A DNA stretch of 64,000 nucleotides from Pseudeuparius sepicola (Eukaryota; Arthropoda; Insecta; Coleoptera; Anthribidae). Below, piece by piece: positions 10,826-22,560 of the stretch (position 1 is the stretch's first letter; each line of letters begins with the position of its first letter). Location of the stretch: contig OY987307.1 of NCBI GenBank assembly GCA_963920635.1, positions 17,499,735-17,563,734 on the forward strand, given 5' to 3'. A program made the translations under genes and the position numbers. Under the pieces are notes generated by a model that did not search any database, was not told the origin of the DNA, and worked only from the letters and a program-made list of their open reading frames with translations.

Positions 10826-12766
10826 CAGTGTGACCCATTTGTTTTGGGGTCAGTCTGTAAAAAGTGTATCAATCGTGCGATTTGGCTGATTTTTTTTTTA
10901 AATTGTAGAGCTCGATGAACTGCACATTTTGAACAAAAATTGCCTGGTTCGCATAAAATCCAAAGCCTACTATGACCGTTTTTATGAGCAAAATTTTAAG
11001 AAACCATATTAGCGTTTTTTTTTGAAAAAATCTGTGTGCGCCAATGGATTGAGCACCCCTCGAAATGGGTATGTACAAAATTTCATCAAAATATTTCAAG
11101 TAATAACGATTTTGTAGAAAAATTAAAAATGCAGCCAAGGTACGTCTTTATTTTCAAAAATTCAAAGTTGGCCATGGAAAATAATTGAATTGTTTACTTT
11201 TATTAAGTGTCAAACTGTCTAAATTGAGTTCAGAAATTGTTTGTGCTCAATACAATTAATTATCATAATTATGGAATATTTAAGCATAAGAGACAAAATA
11301 GAAATTGTTCGACTCGTGGGCGACAACGAGCGCTCGGCAGCAGAAGCTGCGGCCGAATTTAACAATAGACACCCAGGTAGATCAGTGAGTCGAAGTACTG
11401 TACAACGTATAAACAATATTTTTGATGAAACTGGATCGATTTCTAAAAATTTATTAAAAACTAGGCAAAATGGACGCCGTGGACTTGTTGAAAATAACAA
11501 TCAAATTCTGCAATACTTTAGTGACAATCCTCGAAATAGTGTTCGAACGGCTAGTTTAGACCTTCATATACCCAGAGAGAGTATAAGGAGATGTTTGAGA
11601 CAAAACAAAATAAAACCGTTTAAGCCAAAATTTTTGCACACCCTGGAACCAGGAGATGAGGAGAGAAGATTAGAATTTTGCTATTGGCTGCAAGGTGAAT
11701 ATCTCCATAATGGCAACTTTTTAAATGAAATTTTATTCACCGACGAAGCCACGTTTACTACAAATGGTGTAGTATCAAGTCAAAACTGCCATCACTGGTC
11801 AGCTGAAAATCCAGAGTTTATAATAAATGCAAGGAGACAATATTCACAAAAAATTAACGTTTGGTGTGGAATACTACGCGACAGAATAATTGGCCCATTT
11901 TTCTTTGAAGGGAATTTGAATGCGGCTGGCTTCTTGAATTTTCTAGAAATTGAATTTAGAAATGCTTTAGATGAGTTACCATTAAGATACCGTTTAAATT
12001 TAAAGTTACAGTTAGATGGCAGTCCTATTCATAATGCTCGTTTAATCAGAAACTGGCTAGATAATAATTTTGAAAACTGTTGGATAGGGCGAAATAGTCC
12101 TTTCTGTGAGTGGCCACCGAGATCTCCGGACTTAACTCCTTTAGATTTTTTTCTTTGGGGTACACTTAAGCAAAATGTTTATAAGTCAAGACCCCATAAT
12201 TTACAAGAACTGCAAGCTAGGATAAACCGTAGTTGTGAGGAAATTACTCCACAGCAAATACGAAATGTAATTTTGAATGTACGCAAGAGGAACGACAAAT
12301 GCATTGTAGAAAATGGAGGCTTGGTAGAAGTTACAAAAATTTTATAATTTTAATTGTTTTTATGTTTTGTGTTTATAAGCATAAGGTTGTATTATTACAA
12401 TTCAATTATTTTCCATGGCCAACTTTGAATTTTTGAAAATAAAGACGTACCTTGGCTGCATTTTTAATTTTTCTACAAAATCGTTATTACTTGAAATATT
12501 TTGATGAAATTTTGTACATACCCATTTCGAGGGGTGCTCAATCCATTGGCGCACACAGATTTTTTCAAAAAAAAACGCTAATATGGTTTCTTAAAATTTT
12601 GCTCATAAAAACGGTCATAGTAGGCTTTGGATTTTATGCAAACCAGGCAATTTTTGTTCAAAATGTGCAGTTCATCGAGCTCTACAATTAAAAAAAAAAA
12701 AATCAGCCAAATCGCACGATTGATACACTTTTTACAGACTGACCCCAAAACAAATGGGTCACACTG
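10826..12766 (+). mobile_element. intact Tc1/mariner-type transposon, 367-bp TIRs
   Basis: The ends are CAGTGTGACCCATTTG and its inverse, flanked by TA at 10824-10825 and 12767-12768. The TIRs span about 10826-11192 and 12398-12766 and appear almost identical by eye (few differences). The single long frame between them is a complete transposase. Near-identical TIRs, an uninterrupted frame and all catalytic aspartates make this the best candidate for an autonomous, recently active DNA transposon here. Small frames within the TIRs (10869-11138, 12452-12691) are mirror images and not genes. Confidence 0.93.
11271..12347 (+). CDS. mariner-type transposase, DUF4817-like HTH plus DDD
   Basis: Predicted 358-residue transposase that would bind the flanking TIRs and excise and insert the element at TA. 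I chose the ATG at 11271 because the frame upstream offers only a TTG. Residues 1-55 form a helix-turn-helix region of the DUF4817 kind (EIVRLVGDNERSAAEAAAEF...GRSVSRSTVQRI). The catalytic triad is visible: D158 in ILFTDEATF, D249 in LQLDGSPIHN, and D287 in PPRSPDLTPLDFF. There are 37 residues between the second and third aspartates, longer than classical mariner (34). No stop or frameshift is seen. It sits alone between the TIRs. Promoter elements were not identified. Related but damaged transposases occur at 40.7-41.7 and 43.4-44.4 kb. Confidence 0.9.
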   Translation: MEYLSIRDKIEIVRLVGDNERSAAEAAAEFNNRHPGRSVSRSTVQRINNIFDETGSISKNLLKTRQNGRRGLVENNNQILQYFSDNPRNSVRTASLDLHIPRESIRRCLRQNKIKPFKPKFLHTLEPGDEERRLEFCYWLQGEYLHNGNFLNEILFTDEATFTTNGVVSSQNCHHWSAENPEFIINARRQYSQKINVWCGILRDRIIGPFFFEGNLNAAGFLNFLEIEFRNALDELPLRYRLNLKLQLDGSPIHNARLIRNWLDNNFENCWIGRNSPFCEWPPRSPDLTPLDFFLWGTLKQNVYKSRPHNLQELQARINRSCEEITPQQIRNVILNVRKRNDKCIVENGGLVEVTKIL

Positions 12767-13011
12767 TACATACTTGATGGAGGATAATTAAGTGCATTTA
12801 CACGGTACGTATATTATGTAAATTTAAATATTCGAGGTAAATTTACATCTCCTTAGTAAATATACATAAAAATACAAGGCATTAAAATTACCCATTTAAA
12901 TATATGTAAATATTTTTACTGTGTTGAATGCCATATAACTTTTTTATTTCTATGGAAATTATAATTATGTATGTTTTGTAATACAGTACATAACTGGGGA
13001 ATATTAATGAG

Positions 13012-13275
13012 TTAGATGTGAAAGATTACATCTCGCAAATAATGGCCATTTTCTGCTTCGCAAAGTCGTTCTCTTTTTAACACATTTTCCAATACTTTGA
13101 GCAAGATTTCGGGTGTTATGGCGCGGATTTCGTTAAGAATATTGAATTTCAGTTGACGGATGGTTACTGGCTTATTGACGTACACTCGCTCTTTCAAATA
13201 AGCCCAAAAAAAGTCGGGAGCGGTCAAGTCCGGTGAACGTGACGGCCAGTTAAAGTCTAGGCACGCTGCATTAGC
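13012..13275 (-). pseudogene. mariner transposase C-terminal fragment
   Basis: The minus-strand frame keeps the third catalytic block, PSRSPDLTAPDFFWAYLK, followed by the usual tail (ITPEILLKVLENVLKRERLCEAENG). Nothing upstream of about 13275 encodes the first two catalytic blocks or the helix-turn-helix. The frame is therefore a truncated relic. No TIRs were found beside it. Confidence 0.8.
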
Positions 13276-13555
13276 ACAACTGATCGTTCGTTTAAAAAAT
13301 AAAATTCGACGATTTTGGTTCGTTGTTCTATCGTGTATCGTTCAATTTTCACTTTCCCAAGTCTACTTTACCAATTTCTGAAAGAAAAAAAAATAAAAAC
13401 AAATTAATACAAAAATTATAAAGCATTTTTAAACCATAACTGTCATTTTGCGCCACTACTTAGGTAGGTTCTATACCTAATACTTAAATATAAATACCTA
13501 TTCTCCAATTGTAACTTCTGGAAATAAACGCTATTATTATTATTATTATGACTAT

Positions 13556-14204
13556 CACGGGCGTAGCCAAGGGGGGGGTTTCGGGGGTTCAAACCCCCCC
13601 GAAATAAGCAAAATATTACCTAAAAATACGAGGAGTGAAGAGTTAAATTATTATTACGTTTGAATATATGTAGTAATAGTAGCGCCTAGCGCCATCTTTT
13701 GACGAGAGGCAGACGCAGTTGCAGCCGAACTTGCCTACCCCGAAATCTAGTTTGGAATGCCTAGATATGTGCGATAAAAACCTTTATCCTAATATTTACA
13801 CATTACTACAAATCTTGGCTACCATTCCTGTATATCCACTGCTACCCCAGAAAGGTCTTTGTCGAGCCTAAGGAGACTGAAAAACTATTTACGAAACACT
13901 ACAAGTAAAAACAGACTTAATGGTTTGGCTCTAATGAACATTCACTATGGAACAGAAATTCATGCAGATGAAGTAGTGGATATATTAAAGCCGAAGATTT
14001 CTTCTTTAATGGTTTTAGATTTAGCGCAGAGGAACGAAATTAATTTATCCATTTCATTTAAAGTTAACAACTTTATAAATATGTCGTAGTTTTTCGGATG
14101 AATATATAGATATTAAATTTCATGTAAGTATATTTTTGTTGTTTTATTTACTTCTCAAACTAACCCCCCCCCCCCCCCAAAACTAAATCCTGGCTACGCC
14201 CGTG
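13556..14204 (+). mobile_element. internally deleted hAT element
   Basis: The TIRs are CACGGGCGTAGCCA at 13556 and its inverse ending at 14204. The flanks ATGACTAT (13548-13555) and ATTACTAT (14205-14212) are an 8-bp target duplication with one mismatch. Long G and C homopolymers lie just inside each end. Only the transposase C-terminus remains. Confidence 0.88.
13755..14089 (+). pseudogene. hAT transposase C-terminal dimerisation domain
   Basis: The hATC region is recognisable from LYPNIYTLLQILATIPV through TPERSLSSLRRLKNYLRN to LNGLALMNIHYG, similar to the ZMYM-like hAT group. The first segment and the second lie in different frames; an extra TA near 13832 accounts for the shift. The DDE core and zinc finger are absent. 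The element cannot encode a working transposase and would depend on one supplied in trans. Confidence 0.82.
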
Positions 14205-15031
14205 ATTACTATTATTATCAATATGTAAATAGACCTTTGGGGGCCCTGTGGCGCAGCACTTTTGGAACTTCTACTTGAAGAATGTAATTAAAAGCAGCAA
14301 TATTTTAAACGGCAGAAATGTATTGACGAGTCGATTAGAAATTACCTTTTATACCCACTAAATTATTTGTAACACCTAAATTATTTTAGCAACATATCAA
14401 CCCCTGAATAACATTTGTTGTAAAAATGCATAAACTGACATTTCTGCAAGCCATTGTTTTTCCACGGCTGCCTGCCACGGCAGCGAGCTCTCTTGCGTCT
14501 CAAATGGCGTAAAATTTGTATTGTACAGCAACAATGAAAAGAGAAACCGAGTACAGTTTCCGATCAGGTTTATTACCATTGTTCCCTGTGGACCTCTTTT
14601 TACCATTTTCACTTGTTTCCATAGCCACCTTAATAGCTGAACTCAAATTGAAATTTTGATTTTTTGCAATTGTGATGCAGTGTAAAAAGTATAATTCGTG
14701 GGAATAATTTCTTGAAATTTGGAATCTGTGGGTTTTCAGGGGCTCTGATTAACGCCACGTTATCAGATTTCCGATAAAAAAATCGCTGATACCTTAACTC
14801 GAAATTTTGGGTAAAAAAAAATTTTAATCCGGCCCTGGAATAATCGTATGGTCATTGAAAAGTGTTTGATAAGAGCGTCTAGGAGGACCCTGTATACAAA
14901 AAAAAATTCGTTAAAATCCGTAAGCCAGTTCAAATTTTACAGGGGTGTTCCAGATCAAAATGAGACACCCTGTATATGAAAGCTCTAGTCAAATTTTCAT
15001 TACCAACTATGTAAAAATTTACCAGCGTATA
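14205..15031. other. no gene seen; fragments of TA-type element ends
   Basis: Strings such as GGACCCTGTATAC (about 14886), TACAGGGGTGTTCC (about 14939) and GACACCCTGTATATG (about 14967) look like detached mariner-like ends. No coding domain is visible. Confidence 0.4.
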
Positions 15032-15508
15032 CAGGGTGTTCCACAACTAATGGGCCATAGAGCAACTGCATATATTTTGGCCAAAATATTACGATTGAGC
15101 TTAACAACTACGAGTCAGATCTCAATGGTCACTGAGATACAGGGCGTTGGAATTATTTTTTTGAAATTGAATTATGACTACATCTTCCAAAATTAGCAAG
15201 CCGATGAACTGAAATTTTTGGCGATGGAGAATAAGCTGAAGATGTCAATTTCCACGTATCTCACAGAGGGCGCCACTTGCGCTGTTTTTGGATCGTGTTT
15301 TTACTCCTAACTTTTTTGAAGTTATCTTTTTAGTCTTGCAGGGCCATCATGTTAGTGCATGTTTTCATACTGCAACAAAAGTGTAGGTACTCTTGTTTCA
15401 TAACGATAAAATCAACCTTTTGCGTTGAAATTGGCAAAACGTGCCCCAAAATATTTTGGCCCAGAATATATGCAGTTGCTTATGGCCCGTCAATTTTGAA
15501 ACACCCTA
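15032..15508. mobile_element. TA-flanked foldback element
   Basis: CAGGGTGTTCCACAACTAAT at the left is inverted at the right end (up to ACACCCTA), with about 55 bp of imperfect TIR and TA at both flanks. The interior (15200-15470) is shared with both arms of the 38.8-40.0 kb element and with the spacer of the 2.7-kb foldback. Confidence 0.8.
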
Positions 15509-16629
15509 TATAAACCAGAGTTTATATTATGATTTTAAACTTTGACATACGTGAAATATCTATAAAAAAAAACTTCTTTTAAAAAAGAACATTCATCCTG
15601 AACAATACCCTCTGCCTGCTGTGACTCATCCGCAACACAAATTCCCCGAACATGTTGATAACATTCGAGCTCTATTTATCTTCTTCCGGCGATTCAAAGG
15701 TAATATGTTAATCCTCTCCGCATAATTCATCCCCTCGAGTACATTTAACTGTAGGGATATAGCAATTTTGCCACCAAAATAATCCGGTTTTCTGTCATAG
15801 TAACCCCGGTTTTCGCTAATGTCGCTAAACCTCCGCTTACACATGCGATCGCCAGATTTGTTCTTCTAATCAGCTTTGCATTTAATCACTCAACGAGGTC
15901 AAAGTTTACTATGTCCCATGTATAAACAAAGTCGCATTATACTAGCTATGACTAACGCGTCGGCTGAGCATGAATGTTATTCATGCTCATTTGTGGTGTT
16001 ATATCATTGGTTCAATGGTATTGAAACGGCTGTGTGGCAAAATGGTGTCAGACGAAATAGCACGCGTCAAAATAATGCCGAATTAACCGACTTGTAGACT
16101 TTTGTTTCTAAAATAATTTAATACATAGGCCTACCTGTCACATTTCTCTTGCAAAACGAGTTGTGAAAATCCCTTTTTCAATAAACTGCACAATACACAT
16201 ACACGACTACCACTCCTGGCTCTCCCGAGGTCAAGGTTTTAACCATGCTTATGTATTATTGTTCGTTGAAAAGCGGCAGCAAACTGCGCTTCCAATCCAA
16301 GCGATCGAAATGTCTGTTATTAGCTCCATCAATAATGGTTCAATCCTTGTCTATCATAGACAAGGGTTTAATACAATCGAGCTCGGCGTACTCAGGTTGC
16401 TAACTGTACGGGTTTGGAAAAACTTAGGTACATTAAATTAGTTTAATTTGCTCCCCAGATTTTCGTTTACTACCTACTTTAGTAGATCCTACATTTATAA
16501 TATTATTCTGACATTTTTTAATGAATTACTTAGTATAATATAGGTAATTGTTGTTACGTTCTCCTGTATATTTCCTAAATTTCACCTTAAAGCGATAATG
16601 GTTTAGGGTTTTCATTTTGTTAAAAAATA
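15509..16629. other. no gene seen
   Basis: Several 60-90 codon frames on both strands, none with a motif I recognise. No clear repeats. Confidence 0.35.
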
Positions 16630-17011
16630 CAGGTTGTTCGAAAAATAGACGGATATAATTTAGAGGGTGATTTCTTTTTAAAAAAAATATGAAAAAAAGT
16701 TTCTATAAATATGGGTTTGGAAATGCAGAGGTTTGAAGATACAGGATGTTAAATTAAAAAAAACATTATTAATATCTTAAAAAATATCGATTTTGTTGAA
16801 ATTTGGCAATTTTATTTGTTGTATATTTGCTAATTTAGCCCTAATATGTAGATTAAAATTATTAAGTCCACTGGCGGTCCCCGGGGGCACCTTAGCGAAT
16901 ATTATTGGAAAAAAATGTACGCCACTGTTTTTTTTAACTTTAATATTTGTTCATATTTTTTAACAAGGAATCACCCTCTAAAATATCTCCGTCTATTTTT
17001 CGAACACCCGG
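16630..17011. mobile_element. TA-flanked MITE, ~45-bp TIR
   Basis: CAGGTTGTTCGAAAAATAGA and about 25 further bases are inverted at 16968-17011. TA flanks both ends (16628-16629, 17012-17013). There is no coding capacity. Confidence 0.82.
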
Positions 17012-18700
17012 TATATAAACAAATTGTTTATTTTAAAATTTGTCGAATTAGTGTCAAATTTTGCAGCAGTACTCTTAAAATACGCATCCGGGTCATTTCT
17101 TTGGAGAATTTGCGCAGTGTGGAAAGAGGATATATTGTCACATGCTCGGGAAGAGGGCCCTCCGTGTTATATAGGAGACTCGATAATAGGAGGTGAGCCT
17201 TTTACATTGCTAATATACTAGGTACTGTATATTTGTAACTTCGACTTAAGGAAGCACGTTTTCTATTTTAGGGACCCTCTGGTTCTTCTGTTTCTTCTGG
17301 TTCTTTGGACTGTTCTGTTTCTTCTAACTCATCTGATTTACCTGGTTCTTTGTTCGGATACTTCAGAGTCTTCGGGATACTTGATGCAACTTATGTGGAG
17401 TTCCCGATGATGTGCATGGCGAGGCCAACGATAAAGACAGGCCATGGGGCTAACGCATAATCGCGAGTCACGTGACCAACGTAGTCCTATATAATAAAAG
17501 GCATTTTTGAAGATAAGTAGAAAAAACAAATTTCGTAACAATTTGGCGAGTTTTCTTTCATCTATTACATTATTGGTTTTGTGCATCCAGGCTTTCTCTA
17601 ATTGTTTTTTCAAAATTTTCAACCTGCCTCAGCTGTTTTAGAGTGATAGTTAAACGGCACTGCACTCGAATATTTTGGCACATTCTCAAAAATTGTTGGG
17701 ACAGCACCTTCCTTTAGCTTAGATGATATTCTCTATAGGTATTTTCCTCCCACAATACATTTGTCCACTTTAATTGTTCCCCTTTCTTGAAAATGTGTTA
17801 GCTTTAAGGTTTTTTTTAGAAATTAAATCTCAATTGGAATTTGACGAATCCACTTTTGGCGCAAATTTTCATCCTGAGGCAAAGCAAATGTTGTTATGGT
17901 GACATTTTCTTCCTAGCTTTTGTAATATGTATAAATATAATATAAACAGACCTAATATTTGGTATTTAGGTGTTTTTTTACGAAATAAAAATGAAAACTC
18001 ACCTCTGTATACTGTAAATATTGACGAGGTCCCACTTGATCGGCAGCGTACAAGGCCGAATAGGAACCGTATCAGGGCGTGGGTCGACAACGAAAATCCT
18101 CGAGTACGTTACAAGACTGATTTATTTCGCACAAAGTGAATGGTGAATACAAAATACACAAACCCGAACGTGGTCAACGGGAACGGCTTCTAGGCACCCG
18201 AACTCGCGGATCTCCCGTAAGCAGTTCACCAGTCTGTGTCTCAGGCTCCAGTGTCCATTCGTCCATTCCGGGGGAGAATTCCCCTTACAGCGCTCACGCC
18301 AGACGTTTAAAAACACTTTAAACATTGAAAACTTCTCAAACCCCAAGCTGCCGCTTTCAGTTATGTGACGAATGACATGTAACGTCGGACTAAGATGGTC
18401 GCGTGATTTTTGTGCGCCATTGTCTTTATCGTAGGCCTCGTGTGCATGGATGGTGACGTAGGGCCTTTCATCTCCACGGCAAAGTTAGGATTCTAACAAC
18501 ACGCCACAGTTACAGCTCGTGCCTGGATTCACAAGCCCTGACCAGTCGGTGAGATTAGTACCGAAATTAAAGAACGAAGGAAACTGTTAAGCAATATCTA
18601 CACCTTCTTCCACCGGGTATATATTTCAAATTGTCAATTTGTCAGATGGACACTTGAAACAGGGCTTAATTTTCATTTCCGCCACCTGTAATTTAAAGTC
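17012..18700. other. no assigned gene; possible coding patch 18030-18320
   Basis: A GC-richer interval at about 18030-18320 has overlapping open frames on both strands (for example + 17927-18139, - 18122-18346). I recognise no domain or good splice context. A CT-rich short repeat (GTTCTTCTG / TTTCTTCTGG) lies at 17280-17340. Confidence 0.3.
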
Positions 18701-18703
18701 ATT

Positions 18704-19080
18704 ATTTTATCAATGAATAAAGAACCCCAGGAAGGAGCCAAAGCTCTATATATGGGCATTATAAAATACGTGAGACGGAAATTGCCCTGTATGGAGACTG
18801 AATTTTGACAAAATATTTTTGTATTTGACAGTTGTCACGCTGGTTTGTGCTATTAGATATTTGTGTAGTTCTTCGATAAGTACTTTTTGGAGATCTATTA
18901 TGGTTAGCTGTGCAGCCTGCGGCTATTCCGTGACTACCAGAACAAAATGTTTGGGGGATAACATTCCATCGGTAAGTACTTTTGTAAACAGGAAACGGCA
19001 TGCCGCCATATGCAGAGACGACCGGTCCAGCGTAAAGCCCAAATTTGCTCCTTCCTGGGGTTCTTTATTCATAGTATTTT
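18704..19080. repeat. inverted repeat element with Cys-rich exon-like interior
   Basis: GAATAAAGAACCCCAGGAAG (about 18715) is inverted at about 19048-19068, with roughly 30-bp arms. Between them, 18899-18974 reads as a short Cys-containing peptide (MVSCAACGYS...) ended by GTAAGT. It may be a THAP-like first exon, but the Cys spacing is C-x2-C and the downstream half is missing. Confidence 0.45.
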
Positions 19081-19938
19081 ATATATAGGTATACTTCTAA
19101 AGGATTCTCTGGATGATTCTTGTGTTTTTCTTACTCCACTAGAAAATCCAGACTTCTTCAGTCTCGAGATTCGTCAGTATTTTTTATTCAAACAATGTAG
19201 CCTAATATAACCAGGTTTGTGGTATTTGCTCGGGTATAATTTTTTTCCCACACAATTTATAATTTTATAGTTTTCGTGTACTGGAACCCTTCTTGGTATA
19301 TGGTTTGGGAAATTTTGTAAACTTTTTGGCGTCCTAAATAAATATAATAAACCTTTAAGTTATTTCTTTAAATTTTGTTTTGAGAAAACCCACTCCATTC
19401 TCTGACTGGGCTCAGTCGAAAGGCCATACCTTTTTGCGCGTAACATTGTAGTAGCAATAATTGGCAACCCTGGAATAAGCGGCTTCGAAAGTCGCATCCA
19501 CCGAATGTTGTCAAAAGCTGACGGAGAGCCTCGTCCGCCGAATGTTGCCGAAAGCTGACGTAAAATTCAACACAATATGAACGAAAAATATAATAGTTGA
19601 ATTTGAATTCACGGAATCAAGGGAAGCTACGCTTTCATCGCTTCCATTGCTGTACGCCACTCGGGAATCACGAAGAGTAGGTAGGGTAAATGTGGGAGAG
19701 TTGCCGCACTTTTTAAGAAAATGCCCTAGTATCATTGTTTTTCAGTTTTAATGTGTAAAATTTTACTAAAAGGTAAAGAACACAATACAACATCGTAAAA
19801 TATAAACAAATAAACGTAAAATGTCATTATCCCTAAAATAAAAGAATATAAAAAATATATAAAAAAGCGGCGTCTCTCCTACCCTGTGGGGATAGATGCC
19901 GCACAATCAAGGGAGAGATGCCGCATTAGAAAATATAG

Positions 19939-20122
19939 TTATTTGAGATGTTTTTTTCGACGACCTTCCCGTCCACAAACGTTACATGTGCTCCCATACA
20001 TAGAACAGCTTTCGTGAAACCATTGTCTACAATGTATACACTGAAGCCAGTCGTCTTTCTTGGTTGTGATTTCATATTTCTCAAAGCACTCTGCACAGCG
20101 ACAATCTGCCTCTTTTGAGTCG
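19939..20122 (-). pseudogene. pogo C-terminal PHD-like zinc finger segment
   Basis: The minus strand reads CRCAECFEKYEI, then DDWLQCIHCRQWFHESC and CNVCGREGRRKKHLK before a stop at 19939. The Cys/His order C.C..C...C..C....H..C....C..C matches a PHD-like finger of the type attached to the C-terminus of some pogo/jerky transposases. The exon start is not resolved; several AGs are possible near 20105-20125. Confidence 0.7.
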
Positions 20123-20242
20123 TTTTAAGTTACAATATACCTGCTTATGAGTCGTTTTTCGTTGCGTTTACCTAGCACACCTGTTAAACAAACAATATTG
20201 TTTATAAAAATTTGAGCTTTTACAAAAAAAATAGGTACCTAC

Positions 20243-20444
20243 CTTCTGGGCAGAGAGCACCCTTTTCTACTTTTCCAGACTCCATTCGTCGTATAAGTGT
20301 TCTAGGTGGCACGTTGAATCGACGATGTGCTTCTCTTCTACTTATTTCGCTATTTCTTACTTTTTCAATAGCCTGCTCTAAAAGCTGTACTGTCCAAGTA
20401 GCTCTGGGGCTTGTATTTGTTTTACGGATGTATTTGCGCGGCAT
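20243..20444 (-). pseudogene. pogo transposase N-terminal psq/CENP-B-type HTH exon
   Basis: The exon encodes MPRKYIRKTNTSPRATW, then EQAIEKVRNSEISRREAHRR and FNVPPRTLIRRM, the helix-turn-helix arrangement at the N-terminus of pogo-like transposases. It ends at a GTAGGT donor (20242 downward). No downstream exon carries the catalytic D..D..D/E block, so the gene is a deletion derivative. It is the DNA-binding half of a transposase and could in principle bind the element's ends. Confidence 0.8.
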
Positions 20445-21114
20445 GGTAATGAAAATAATCTAAAAAGTACCCATAAATACATTTCAGACCCGATATGTCT
20501 TTCGTATACAGCGATACAACTACGCGGCATCTCTCCCTATTTTCAATGCGGCAACTCTCCTTTTTTGTAGGGAGAGATGCCGCGCCGTATAGGTGTAACT
20601 AACCTATATCAACAAACGCCAACATGAACACAACTTGTTCGCAAGGTTGGTTATAAACTGCTCTGATAGCCGAAAATACAAAAACACTACAATGCGTTAT
20701 GTTACAATCTAAATAAATCACACTTATAAAATTCTGGACAATTCGTATTAGTCTTACCTTCATATAAACACAAAAAAGCACTAAAATGACGACCGATCGC
20801 AGTTGCAACGTATAACCTAACGTCATTAGACAACGCTTAAGGCTTATGAGTCTGCAGTTGCGCCATCTAGTTGATAGTAGCAAAATTATGACCTATGCGG
20901 CATCTCTCCTGCCGCGGCATCTCTCCCGCATTTACCCTATCTAGTAGGTATTTATGTTTGTGGAATTTTTTCCTAATTGCAAACATTTTTCTAGCATCTG
21001 TTAAAGTTTATTCGTATTAGTTACAGTTGGGCATATTATACAATTTATAAATATGAAGGAAATATCGAATCAAATATTATCTTGATTGGAAACTTCCATA
21101 GGCAGAATATAATG

Positions 21115-21960
21115 TTGGGTTAGCGAAACTTCTCGTTCCGAGCTTTCGTTCTCGATTGCACGGAACATCCTCAAAGCGCGACAATCACACTGAGACTGAT
21201 TGTTCTATTACCTGTGATGGTATTTTATAGGAACAGGGAAAATGGGGAACAGGCGAAAATGCAGGAAAATTAAGGATAGGATTTAAGGTTATTTGTTAAA
21301 AACGCCCGCCAACAACTATGCAAAAATCACAGTTCAGATTGGTCTGTGGTTCACATTGTTAGGGTGTTTAAGGGTTTCAATGGATTCAAGAATTTTTCAT
21401 TGGATGGGATGGGAAGATTTTGATAGGATTTTAGTATCATTAAGCAAGATTTGGTGCATCGTGTCCAGATAATGCTCGGCAAGCGCAGAATGGCCCGGTT
21501 GACGTAACCGTTGATACAGTACGTCCCGTTTCTTCAATATACACTTGCCATAATATGAGCATGGCACACGATATACACCACCCGTACTCAATGGTATAAT
21601 ATCATAATATCCTTAAGCGGTCGGTAATATTTCGAGTGGAAAATCTAGTTAGTATATTATGTCGATTTAGAATTTTGGAGATGCGATCGGTTATGTTATC
21701 ATTTTCGCGTCTGTCAATATTTTTGTTAGGGTTAGTATTTTTCTTAATAGAGCGCTGTATACTATAATAATAATAATTATTAATCTATAATAATAATTAT
21801 TATTATTGGCAAGTAGAACATTAGTAAGATGATCTAGTTCTTTATTAAGATTATCATTTTCTGGAATTAATAACGGATTGTTTTTGGGGAAAATGAAATA
21901 ATATCATTGAACGGTAGCTCTCCTGTGTATAGAATGTCTCTTTGAATAGCTTCAATGGGC
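21115..21960 (-). pseudogene. Penelope-like element 3' fragment with GIY-YIG remnant
   Basis: The minus-strand frame at 21591-21397 contains GVYRVPCSYYGKC and HSALAEHYLDTMHQI...NDTKILSK, the arrangement of the GIY-YIG endonuclease that ends Penelope-like ORFs. An in-frame TGA at 21397 interrupts it; the same frame continues with ESIETLKHPNNVNHRP and stops near 21338. Upstream (to about 21960) further PLE-like text appears in shifted frames, such as ENDNLNKELDHLTN-like residues. Downstream GGAACGAAAGCTCGG-like text at about 21130-21170 matches the usual 3' UTR of these elements. The RT domain is missing. Confidence 0.75.
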
Positions 21961-22025
21961 AATATCTCAGAAAATAACAGGTATCGAAAACCGCTAGAAC
22001 CCCGTATATGTTGCGGCAATACATA

Positions 22026-22236
22026 CAGAGTGACCCAAAAAATTTATAAAGATTTCTCACGGTTATATAGCTTCATATACCCTGGAAAACAGATGGCGCT
22101 GATGGCCAACAAAGTATTTTGCCTTGTATTGTGTCTCTGGAAAACGCATGGTGAACCAAAAACGTGCCAAACCTGACAGCCATCAGCAGGCTTTAATATT
22201 ACGTCAATCAAAGATCACAGTTTTTTAGACACCCTG
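22026..22236. mobile_element. 211-bp TA-flanked MITE
   Basis: The ends CAGAGTGACCC and ACACCCTG are both flanked by TA. Its interior (GATGGCGCTGATGGCCAACAA, trimmed here as GATGGCGCTGATGGCC) is related to the repeat at 49.2 and 50.2-50.34 kb, where a Penelope fragment has been inserted. Confidence 0.6.
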
Positions 22237-22560
22237 TAAATTTGTTTGCTGCTTATACCAGGAATGTTCATTTTTAGTTCTATAGGTACGTCGAAACAAT
22301 TGAAGGAGTCACGTGAACACAAGGGAGCTATTTGTCAATTATCTTAGATAATTTAATATTTCCCCGCGGCATTTCTACATCGCACAATAAATTATGTGAT
22401 AACATTTAATACGAAGAATCAGTGGAAATTTGCACAGGTTTTGTAACGGATGCAATTTTAAACCATAACTTTTTTGCTTTTCAAGCTTCCGCTCTTACTT
22501 TAAGAAGGCTAAAAATCGGTTATTTGGAAATTATAGTCTTTAGAAGATGGTCAAAATAGG

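Larger units (their letters stand above)
19684..20937 (-). mobile_element. internally deleted pogo-like transposon
   Basis: The ends GGGTAAATGTGGGAGAGTTG and its approximate inverse are flanked by TA (19682-19683, 20938-20939). Subterminal copies of GCGGCATCTCTCC and its complement recur at about 19868, 19910, 20522, 20565, 20898 and 20914, a pattern typical of transposase-binding repeats. The element retains an N-terminal HTH exon and a C-terminal zinc-binding segment, but no DDE core lies between them. Confidence 0.85.

Noticed and set aside
10869..11138. 89-codon minus frame mirrored at 12452-12691
   Set aside because: Both are the two TIRs of one transposon read in mirror orientation.
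18899..18974. Possible third THAP first exon (MVSCAACGYS...)
   Set aside because: Cys spacing and the end before the donor do not fit the THAP pattern well; lies inside a small inverted-repeat element.
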